64,000 nucleotides of DNA from Allacma fusca (lineage: Eukaryota; Arthropoda; Collembola; Symphypleona; Sminthuridae). Made by a program: the position numbers and the translations under genes. Positions 39,560 to 51,500 of the stretch are shown here, in pieces. The DNA lies in contig OX359247.1 in the NCBI GenBank assembly GCA_947179485.1, forward strand, positions 28,496,801 through 28,560,800, in the 5' to 3' direction. Each line of letters begins with the position of its first letter. Position 1 is the first letter of the stretch. The notes under the pieces were generated by a model. The model saw nothing but the letters and a program-made list of their open reading frames with translations. It searched no databases and was not told where the DNA came from.

Positions 39560-40779
39560 GTAAGTAATTATTTTATTTTGTCCTTCAGCTACAACAGTAA
39601 TAAATGTAATGTGAGTGGGAGTCATTACAGTGTATGATGCATTCAAATTAATTATTACGCATACATTGTGCTACACTACGTACACAATATAGAGAAAGTA
39701 TCTACTTATAAGTAAATTTCGAAATAATAGATAGTTTAAATTGTGTATAGTATTCCAATAGCCTCAAGACTTACCAATGTCTGTGCATATACATACATGC
39801 TTGCATGTAGCCTGACAAACGGAAGGGTTGTTTTCTTTGAGTTTAAACAAGTTCGTATTTTTCTGGTGATTTATGTCGTACTTAAGGATACTTATTTTTG
39901 CTTTTCTCCCTCTCTCTCTCCCTCTGTCTCTCTCTCTCTCTCTCACTCGGTCTCTTGCTCTCTGTTCTTTATGTATCTATCTATACGGAATGGTCAAGGG
40001 AAGGGAGGGGAAAAGTTTCGCTGACTTTTATTACGGTTGTTGATTTTTTTTTCAAATAGTTTTGTTCCTTTTCCTCTCACTTTTTTTTGTTGAAGATACA
40101 CACACATGCAGTGCACATACTTAGCACCTAAGGTTACTGGAACTCTAAATACGTGTGGATGTGTCCCTATATATTTTAGTGTTAGGAATGTTCAATGTAT
40201 CGTAATCGTTGACTGCCACATAGTACTATCTGTAGAAATTGTAGAGTTTCACATCTACAGAGCAACAGAGCTGTGTAGAATATTGTGCTGTTAAGTAAGA
40301 CTAGGAAGGGAAAAGTGTGAGAGGGAACTGATGAGATGTTTTTGAGCAGACAGACCAACATCTCTACTAGTAATAGCAGTGTTACTATGTGTCGGATTAT
40401 TTTTATGGGCATGTTATGAAAAGTTTTTACTCTTTTCTCTTCATGTACTAGATATATATGTATCTACATATATACATAGGTACTAGTGTAGTATTTTCTT
40501 CTCTTTCTCTTACTCCGTTGGCTGTCTCCATTAGGCACAAGAGCAAACTTTGAGGTTTATCCTTCAATAAGCAGCACTGTCTGTAAGTATATGTATATGG
40601 CTAATATCAATTTCAGGGAGGTTTGTTGATACCAGGAAATGTTATTTTGGGGGCTACGTTTTGTAAAATTTAGGAATGAATCGAAAGGAGCGTGTTCAAA
40701 GCGAAACAAATGGTAGGCAGGATGTGTAGAGGTTGGTGTAGAATCTACACTGTAGATACATATGGAAGTGTTTGTAGGT

Positions 40780-40815
<36 letters not shown>

Positions 40816-43800
40816 TGTATTGATAGGAGTATAGATCCATATAGGACGAGGGGAATTTTTAGAATTAAGCTATTTGATTTGCATTGGCGAGAATGTTATT
40901 CGGCGGATAGGTCTCCGTTAGTGAGTGACTTATGGCCCATGGGGTCGTTCCAAAGAGACACTGACTTACGTGCATTCCACTGATTTACGCAAGGTCTAGA
41001 ATGCGAATGAGCGAGTTTGCCGAGTGTAAGCCGTCCACGGGCCTCAACGTGATTTGAATGGAATTGATTTTCTCATTTTGGCTTGGCAGCCAGCTTGATT
41101 ATCTTTTTAAGTGATGAATTGAGTCAGTGGGTACAAGGTGAACCAAAGTCCTCTTGGGGGAGAAGAAGGTTAAACACTCTCTATACTTGTATGAGGAGAG
41201 AGATGGAGACCGAGAGAGTAAGTGAGAGAAAGAGAGAGAGAGAGATGTGAATTCAATGCTCCCTTTCCTTCGCACCACTCATTTTTGTATTAAACCGTTT
41301 CTCATTTTTTATCTGAGCCCCATGCCGTAGCACCGTATGTGAATAAAAATATACTTATGTAAATTGTATGCGTGAGTTTGGGGAAGGAAAACATAAGTTT
41401 GTTCGTGAGGTTCCTCTGTATATAAGAACATGAGTGGAACAACATAGTACTTGAGTGGTGGTGGTAGCAGTGTAGTAAGTAGTAAGTAGTTTTCAGTAAC
41501 ACCACCCTAGTCTTCTCTCTTCTCCTTTGCAAAGTAATAGTAGCAAATGTTCCACCATTTTAATATCCACCGGCATATTTGCATTTTTTTTCTTTCTCCT
41601 TCGCTTCTTCGTCTTCTTCTTCTTCTTCTTCTTCTACTTATGCTACTCTTCGTCTTCTTGAGCTTTTCATTACTTGGCTCGCATCTCTCTCTCTCTCCCT
41701 CACTCACTCACTCTCTTGAATTTTCCTTTGCAGTCATTTGTCATTGTTACGGCTTTAATCCTTTGTAGTTAGTGAACTACATCGAAATCCATAGAAAAGT
41801 ATTCACCTTGTTCACGTTCCTTTTAAAAAACTGGATGGGTATTCAGGCCAAAGTGTTGGAGTACGTGAGTGCTATGGATTTATTGCAGAATTTATCAAAC
41901 AACTTGCCATTGTAAGCACACACTCAGTCACAACTCTCGCTCTCGCGTCTCTCTCTCTCTCTCCCTCTCCCTCTCTGTCTATCTCTCTCTCTCTCTCTCT
42001 CTCTTCCACTATACTCTCTGGGCAATTGCAACGACGTTGAAGGAACAAGCCCGTTTAAATTCCACGGAGTACATGACCGATAGCTCTGACAATTCCCGAA
42101 TGTTGCCCTGTGGAAATGATCCTGCTTTATGTCCATGGCCCATACCTCACATTACCAGACCACGGCATGTCGAGGAAATTAATTCCTGGATGAGATACAG
42201 GCACATTAGACTCATTAAATGTTGTACTTGGAATTTTTAGAGCTGGTTTTTAATTTTGGCCTTATACTCGGGGGGAAGTGGTAGTATGAGTAATCCTTGG
42301 GAAAGTATAAGGAGTAATTAGGTTTAACGTTTTTAAAATTAGATTCAGTTTTATAACACTGAAGTTCCTTGTCAGTGAGAGAGTTGAATGGTTTGAATTA
42401 TTCTGGATCTGGCTTTTAATTACCCATGTAAAATATAATGTGTAGGTATTTATAGTATATTTATGTATGTATGTATTACAACGTATCTATATATGGGTGT
42501 ATGTATGTATTGAAGCATGTTATTCCTTTTTGGAAAAAAGTTTGTCGGGGAAAAAAGGGGGAAGGTTAATTTTCAAGGAGATAAAATAGATTTGATACAC
42601 TTAAGGCATGACATTTTGACGTTATCGTTGACATGTGTCGAGGAAATGGAAATATCGATGGTGATATTACATGGACCTGTTGTATTGAGTCTCAATTATT
42701 ACTATCCAAGTTGAATTTTTATTTGAGTATGCATATTAGTAGTATCTATGCATTTCATTATTTATTGAGAGGAAGTACTCTAAGTTGCGGAATTCAGAAT
42801 ATACAGATAGATATATGTAGATACATATATGTACAGTTGAGTCTGGTAATAAAGGAACTGCTAATTGAATAGAACTTGGGTGATATTTTTATAACGACGA
42901 ATTTGAGCGGCAAGTAGTGACATTTGAATGGAAACGTCAAGAAAGAGAGAGGGAATGAATAATGTATTGTGCTATGGAGATAGAAAGGGAGAGAGGAGAG
43001 AAATAGAAATACGGGGGGAAATAAGTAAAAGCATAATAGACTGTGAGAGTGAGAGAGAGAGAGAGAGAGAGAGTGACACATACTAGTCTCTCGGTAGTTT
43101 CCCTTCAGATAATAGTACAGGGAAAATCTTTCAAGTGGAAACGGTTTAATTTGATTAAAATGAGAAGAAAGTTTCCGCCGTACAGATAGCAAAATACAAG
43201 GGCCGGAGAGCAAGTACTCCTATGGGATTGCATGAATCTAGTTGGACGAGAAGGAAGATATTTTCTCGTACTTATAACGTCTCGGCATTTCATCTCTACA
43301 TAATCATAATCTCAGCTTGAATGGAATCATAATTACATACTATGCGAACAATGCGACTACAATTAAAATGGGCATGTAATAATGGTAAATTCGGAGAGCT
43401 TTACTCTCCTGTTCAGAGTCTCTCTGTATGTGTATCTATCTGTATGTAACTAGTAGGGGAAATTATGGGAGACTCGCCAGGAGTGCATGGAATCATTTGC
43501 ATTGTGCAGAGTGGGAGAGTGCAGTCGTATTGTCGACACTACGGGGGAAATTTTTAATAAATTCTCATTCCGTGAGTGAAATAAGATGAAAGTGCAATAT
43601 TCCGTGTGATGATAAAAAATGTAGTTGAAAGAAAGCGATGAAATTGCTTCCTTTGAAGTCATACCCTCTAGGCAGAGAGCCGCCATCAGTCGTGGAGGAG
43701 AAGGAAGAGGAGGGTGAAGATAAAGAAATGTCTTGTTTGATTTTTTCCCCCGTTCTGAACCAGTATGTGCTTGTGATTGTGAGTGTGGAAGTTTGTATGT

Positions 43801-44002
43801 AATAGGAATGCATAAGTGTATGCACACTTTAGAGATTGATGCTCTTCTGGTGTATTGGCAAAAGGAATATTTGCGAGTTAATTTATGTGGGTTTGAAGAC
43901 AGGCAAATTAATGTTTGATGTGAGTCATTGGTGGGAATTGCAGGAGCCGACTCTGACTCTGACTTACTATAGGTTAGTATTCTCGAGTGAATATAGAATG
44001 GG

Positions 44003-44045
<43 letters not shown>

Positions 44046-44346
44046 AAGAGAGAGAGTCTTATGCAGGTTGATATGAGAAGATTAGAATGCGTGTAAGTGG
44101 AAATAGAGTGTGAATGAATTAGTAAAAGTGTAGGAGTTTGGTGTTACCGCACCTGTGCAACTTATCTTCCTGACGTGTGTGAGTGATTAAGAATTGTGTT
44201 GTGGTTGAGTGAGTGAATGAGAGAGAGAGAGAGAGAGAGACAGAGAGCAAGAGAGATAGGGAATTAGACAAGTGAAGATGAAGGCAAGTTGATTATTCCA
44301 TGGATAAGATGTTATAAATGGAGGTACATATGTTTTTTAAATGATG

Positions 44347-44382
<36 letters not shown>

Positions 44383-47300
44383 TAATACTTTAACGTTGGG
44401 CAAAGGGGTAGTTTGACTGGAGAGTAAGTGTAGCAGTATGTACATACATTCTACATATGTACATGTATCTCTGCGTTTCATGAAACTCCTAGATACTCAT
44501 ATGTATATATGTACTTTATCTAGGTCTGCGGGAAGATCTTCAGCAATGCCTCAGCTCTAACAAAGCACAAGTTGACACACAGTGATGAGCGAAAGCATGC
44601 ATGCAGCATGTGCGGGAAAGCATTCAAACGACAAGATCATCTGAACGGACACATGCTAACCCACCGTAATAAAAAGCCGTTCGAATGTAGAGCTAAAGGA
44701 TGTGGGAAGTCTTACTGCGACGGACGGTCTCTTAGACGGCACATTGAGAGTCGTCATGGACCCGAAGCCTTGGCCACATTGACCATTCAACCAACCGCAA
44801 TCAATCCCCCGAACTCGGATGTCACTCTGACGGTGTCTTCATCCGTAAGTACGAATGGGGGGACGACGACGACAAGTGCTGGGAGCAATATAGGAGGGAC
44901 AGTAGTGGATCACCTCAAGTTGTCTGACAATGGCAGTCAGGAGAGCGAGTTGGTCATGGAAACGAATGGGGTCACTGCCAGCATCCTAGGGCTGGATTCA
45001 AATTTGTTGGAGAATAATTTCGTTGGACAGCCCATGGATATTCAAGTAGCCCTTCAACCTGTCATTGTAAAGGAAGAGAAGCAGACAGGATCCGCTGTTG
45101 TAGCCTCCGCATCAGGCACTCCAACAGCAACAGCAGCGATTAAGCTCGAACCCATCCAAATCACAGACTCAAGTCAAATGCTGGGCTTGACTCTGTCAAC
45201 GGCAAATGGAACTCTGTGTGGGATTGTAGGAGGAGGAGATGCCGCCAAGCTAAGAAATTCCATTGCCGTCCCGTCCTCAAGTGTGGGTAACAACACAACG
45301 GCTATAACGACGACAACCGTTCCCGTGACAATTCGTGCAACTCATAGTCAACTTCATCAACTCCTGACTCAGAGACACTCCTCAAATGTGAGTGTGGGGA
45401 GTACAGCTATCACAAATGCTTCTTTGGTTACTTTAAATCCAGCAAGTGTGACTAAACCTCAGCAGAGCGATTCAGTCGGCATCTCGTACGAACCCAACTG
45501 GGCAACAAATGAAAACGAGGTATGAATCTCTGATTTTGACGTCTTACGTAATTATTGCTTCATCTCTCTCGACTCGACTTCTTCTTCTTCCTCTTCTTCG
45601 TCTCTATTTCCTACTTCGTAACTTACTCAAGTAGAGGACTGACTATCCATCCTGGAAAACTTGTTTACTGTAGTGGTCCGCAAACATTGCATGCTGTTTA
45701 TATATGGGGTATATTTTGTTACCTACTCCTAGGGAGTAGACGTACATACATAGATAGGTACACACATGTCATTGCTAGTTTGATGTGGATGTACATATTG
45801 ACACTGTATGTATCAGTCAGATACAGATGTATGAGGAACCTTATAGGGGAAAATAATTTCTACCTGCCTTGTGTTAACCCTACTGTGGTGGTCTGACTTG
45901 TATGGTCGAAGGAAAATCCCATTTTCTTTTATTTACCTTCTTACTCTCTGTTTTTCCTTTCATGCTCATTTACGGACGGGACTGAACCCCTAGTAATATG
46001 TGATGAAACAAAGTTGTAGGGAAAACTATATTAATAATAATAATAATAACCTGACCAGTAATTGCACTACTTTCTTACCAAAGAAATCGTCTGATTTCAT
46101 TTCTCCTTCACTCAGAGGTCAGAGCACTAGCGGAGATTATTGAGGGACCATCCCTCAGGGGTACCATTAAATTATGTATTTCATATGTTAAAGCCCATGC
46201 AACTTTTTAATATTTTAAATCATATTAAACTGGTTACATGATAAAATTTTGTAATACTTCGTCCGTTTTGATATTTGCGCTTCTATACATGCCTATGTAT
46301 GTACTGTACATAGCTGTCATGCATACTTTGCTTACAGATCTGCTCTGAAAACATTTGGTGCTCATTGAAAAAACGCATTCAGACTCCAAGGAAATTATTT
46401 GCGTTGGACTTAAGTAGGTCTGAATAAATACTCGATATGACTGAACCCTGATCATGTAATGTACTTGAGCACAAGAGGGTTTTGTTTTTTCATATCTACC
46501 ATTATGAAATGAGGTTTGATGAGAGGACGACAGAGAGTGAAGAGAGCGGGATTCACCAGAGCGGCACATGCAGAGAAAAGGGGAGGGCGAGTGAGAGAGA
46601 GTGAGAGAGAGAGAGATTGAGACAAAATATTTCAAAAGCAAGGTTTCATGTTTGAAACCGCAATATTCGTACTGCTCCAAGTATCAGTTATAAACTATGT
46701 GATTGTGTACTGTAACAGTAAGTTGTTGGCACAGTAAGTGCTAGTTACAGTGTTTCTGTGTACGTTTACATTATGGAGTGTTATTATTAGCCCATAAATT
46801 ATGAATGAATATGTAAACATGGGAGGATGGAATGCAAAAGCCCCACTAAAATCAAGAGGCTTTTCCTTTTATATTGAGGAAACGAAAACTACTAACCAAA
46901 TAATATTGGGTTTCGGTCCAAACTTCTGTTCTGCCTAGATAACTTTCACTGAACAGTGCTATACAGGAGACATAATTTTAAGAAGTGTCTTTATGTTTGT
47001 AGGGGTAAAATGCATATAATTATTAGTATCTGTAGGAGTATACTTCCAATGTTCAAAGCAGCTGACAGAGCCGCACACTTCTCACCACTTTGCTGTATGT
47101 TACATAGAAATTACATATGCAGTAACATCCTTGTACATACGTATCTCGGGAGTAATTTTAGTCAAGTATACATACATGTGTAAGTATGCCTATAATTATC
47201 ACAGTGGTAATGTCATTCCTCAAACTACCAATATTACTGAGTTGTGACTTGCACACGCATAAAATAATTTTGGGGCCATAGTATATACATATATGAGTAC

Positions 47301-48538
47301 TAACGGTATGACACTTTAGATGCATATGTACGTATGAACCAGGAAAGTTGCAAGTTATTTGAGGGCTTGTATTATGTAAACCTCTTGCTGGTTGATTTAT
47401 ATCGTCATCGTCACAAGATGTAACTTATTGACTTTGGCCACAAGGCATAGGTTCACATAAACTGAATTTGTACTCAGCAAGTTTGCAAACAGATCGTCTC
47501 TCCCTCTCTCTCTTTCTCTGTTTTGCTGTGGTCGCTCCCACTCTGCTTGCCACCCGAGAAAGTCTCTGCTCTTCTGTGGAAAGTCTGTATTGAGCTGTTT
47601 GCATCATTCTAAAACATTATGGAAGAATTCTATATTTTTGGTGTGTTTGGCTATGCTATAAGGTCCTTTGCTGCCTAACCTTTCTTGCGCTGTTAAAACT
47701 CGGCGTAAAACACTATGAAATATGAATGAACACAAACAAGTTTTTGTCGTTTATGATAAACTTCCGTTTTATTCTCCATCTTATGTACATAAAAGTAAAT
47801 GGTAGCGTACCCACTTTGGTTCTTTGGAGAATACTACAACCTTTTCGGAGATGTAATATTCCACCCATCCAATGCTACTAAAGTTGTTTGAGCTAGGCTA
47901 GTTCCTTGAAGCATTTGAGTCGATATCTGGGCCATCATCGTTATTTTATTATGACGTATACGTCTTTGTTTAAGTGCACCTTTTTTGTGTAATTGTGTGT
48001 CTAAAGGAGAAAATCATATTGAACGATTCGGGACGGGAGCTACATCAGGCAAAGCCAGTCTCATGAGGTTCCCGTTTTCATATCAAATAAACTGTCTCGC
48101 AATTCGGTATACTAAGGGAACCTAAGGACGAGGCCTAAGAGGGCTAAAAATGTAACTTTATGCGTAATGTTTTTGTGTGGAGAAAATAACGTTGCGGTAA
48201 ATGACAATATACCCTGAAATTCTATGTAGTGGCGTAGAGAAAAGACTCCTGCTGTACAAGGAATAGGTACATATGTCTATTTTAGCAAGAGAACACCGTG
48301 TACCGTGTCTGTTTCTGAGTTTTTGCTCTTTGTCTATTCAGATGCTGCTTTGAACGCTAAACATTTTTTTGAATAAATTGCATATATGTACGTATGCATG
48401 CGTATGTCAGTCATAGAGATTGTGTATGCTGATGAAGCTCCGTGTCAGAGTTAGTACATTATTTATAGGCTCGGGATTATAAGCTCCTTTTGGAATATCA
48501 TGCTCATCGGACAAACAGTGTCCACTCATCTACTGTAT

Positions 48539-48583
<45 letters not shown>

Positions 48584-51500
48584 ATCTCTCTCTCTCGCTC
48601 GCTGTGCTCCTCCAACTGTAGCCGGCGGCTCATTGCTTCATAATTGGGTTTAGATGAAATGAACTCATGGAGGAGGAAATAGATTTGAGATGATTGAATT
48701 ACTTGGTTTCAGATGACCCAGAGCAAGAGCAGTGGAACTGCTACCGGTAACATCCTTGCTGGTGAATCAACAACTGGAACGCTTATCTTGGGCGCAAACG
48801 GAAAGTGTCCATCAAGTCCAATCAGTTCAGGCGTATCATCTTCATCGTCATCTCCAGGAGCAGTAGCAGCAGCAACAACAACGATGACTGTGACCACATC
48901 TCCAGCTTCTGCAGCTACAACAACTCCCAATCTTTTGAAGGAGCAACTTGAATTGATTCATCAGATTATACAACAAGCTCAAGAGGAGAGTAATCTCTCT
49001 GCTACTGCCAATTCAGCCACGTCAACTAAATCAGGCAGTGGGAAAGCAAGCAAAGGGACGAGCAAAAAGTTGAGAGCCGGAGCCACCTCCGCCGCTAATT
49101 CCAATAATGGCATTGTTATAAAAATTGAACCTGGAGATGATGCAAGTAAATTAGTGATTGATGATAAACCTGTAGAATGCACTATATGCTGTCGACGGTT
49201 CAAAAATACTCCAGCACTTAACGGACATATGAGACTCCATGGAGGTTACTTCAAGAAGGTTAGTATATCATAACTTGTTTCTTTTACTACTACTGTATTC
49301 TTACAAGGGAAATTCCACTTGAACAGTGGGAAAATTCATGATGAGTCTTGGTGTTTACCCAACCAAAATATGAGATTGAGGTGTTTGATTAAGTATTTAC
49401 ATAGTGGTCAACTTTCTTGTCTGGATGTGTTTGAACATAATAATTGTATGATTTAATAGGATTTTAAAAAAAAAGAGTTGATTAGTGAAGAAAGGTGTTT
49501 CTAAATAAAGTGTCTTCAGATACTACTTTGAGGCGTTAATTTGGTGGTTGAAAATTTGTAGGATGCTGAAGGGAAGAAGAAAGATGTGGTTTCAACGAGC
49601 AAGGAATCCTCCAATACGCCCCTTCAAACCGCAAGTGTGAGCGTTCGGGCCCTGATTGAAGAAAAGATTATTCAGAAGAGAAACACAATTCAAACTCAAG
49701 GTGAGAAAAGGAGTGATGGGAGAAGGTAGCTTTTCCATTCCTTCATATATATGTAGGTATACATAGGTGTAGATTGGTGGAAGTGTACGTGTCCAATTGT
49801 AAGGTGGACGACGTAATGCCAGTAGAATTGCAGTGGTTCGTCTAGTAAATCAAGTAGGAGTGGTCATCCTTCTGCCACTCACCTGAAATTTCCTTACCTG
49901 TTCTCATGTACCTGGGCTTGGGTTAAAACAAAGTTGGGCTATGTATCTAAAGAGAAGGCATATTGACTGTCTTAAATGTACTCGTCTTGGAAGTCACTTT
50001 CCTTCTTTCCCCCTTTTCTTCCCGTTGGGCAGTCATTACTGGTATTGCTACCTGACGATGACGGCAGTGTAATTGGGAATGGTGCCACTTCCAAGAGAGA
50101 TACTTCCAGTTACTTGCAGTAACCACTCTGATTATACAGAAATTAAGGAACTTGTCAAATTAAATTCTACCATTATTATTTGCGATACTGGAAGAGTTGT
50201 CATTTTGAAAGGTCTCAGACTCTGTCCACTGTACTTGTTTGGCTTATTGTGCGGTTGTTGAATTGCAGGTGTGGAGAAGTCAGTGGGTAGTGGTGGGAAT
50301 CCACCAACTTCCTCATCACCTGAGAATCAAACAGGGTACACTCAGACTCTGAGAGAGACTCCTCAAGAGAATGGTATACCAAGCGTGGGGCACCAGGAAC
50401 AACAACAGCAACAGCAATCTCTTGATGTAAATGTGAGCTCAACTTTTCCAACCACGGCGTCTACGCTAAATATCACTAATGGGGTACCACAAACGTTTCA
50501 CTTCGTCTACGGTGATGACAACACTGATTACCTCCTTATGGAAGAAGAAGTTTTCAATAAAGTAATATATTTGCTTGACAGTTGTTTTATATAATTATAC
50601 TTACAGATAAGGTTAATTCTTTTATAATCCACAGTGTCAAGGGGGGAAAATTTTCAATTAAGAAGTTCCTTCGTGATGTCTTCCTAGTACTGATTGATTT
50701 TAAAGTTTCTTCAGAACTGGATGTTTTTAAAGAATGAGTTCCTTTTTCTTTGATTAGGTCTCCAGTATTTGTCCCGACTCTTTCCTAAATGGGATCGATG
50801 AATCAATTCTAAATGGAACTGGAGTTGAACAACTTCCTCCTGAATGGAATTGGGCAGCGACCAGTGCCGGAGTGGACTCGGCCAATTCTCGGTTGACCTC
50901 ATTATTTGTTGGAGCGGACTCTAGTTCAGACCCACAATTACAGCCGGCATCGACGGGCTCGTTTACACCCCTGTAAGAATCCTCCTAAAATGAAATAGAA
51001 TGATTAGAAATAACTTGAATGGATTATTTTTAGCCTTATGTACTAACTTCAGTTAAGATTTTTCCGGGGCTTTAACGTTTGGTATGATCGGTGTCAGGAG
51101 GATGCTGCGGTGGTAAAACTACTATATGGTAGTATTTTTGAACTAGGAAAGCATTTATTCGTGCTTATAAAATATAGTTTGATGGGAAATCTTGAAGACG
51201 GGTTTAAGAGTTTCAATAATGAAATTTGATTAACAGGCCTCCATTGGAAGCAAGTTTCTACACGTCACCAACACCACAATCTCCTTCTGTGAATTCACAA
51301 GATTCCCCATCATTTATGTACCCGACTCCTCCAGCCAGTTTGGAGAGTCACAATGCTCTGCAGTCTCCACTATTCCCATTCCCAAGTATTCCTGCCCCAC
51401 AAACAACTCCAGCGTCGACTGTGGTGTTCCCCTACGAAACGAAAGCTACCAGCAGTATTAAAACTAATACTAGTAATCTTTCAATCTCTAATCCAATAAT

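Larger units (their letters stand above)
39560..44523 (+). other. Intron 1, 4,964 bases
   Basis: Runs from a GTAAGT donor to a TATCTAG acceptor. It interrupts finger 1 between its two cysteines. It carries CT tracts (about 39905-39945, 41949-42003), GT (40780-40814), CTT (41604-41635), several GA tracts (43045-43072, 44007-44056, 44220-44240) and a TA tract (44350-44380). Confidence 0.85.

Noticed and set aside
39560..39637. Continuation of the exon 1 frame past 39559
   Set aside because: GTAAGT at 39560 is a consensus donor and the finger is completed only by splicing to exon 2.
48713..48715. ATG at the start of exon 3 as the protein start
   Set aside because: It follows directly after an acceptor and the frame runs through from exons 1 and 2, which carry conserved fingers.
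48709..48930. Minus-strand ORF over exon 3 (also 48979-49203, 51564-51752, 51753-52085, 56685-57005)
   Set aside because: They are shadows of confirmed + strand exons with Ser/Thr/Ala-rich codons.
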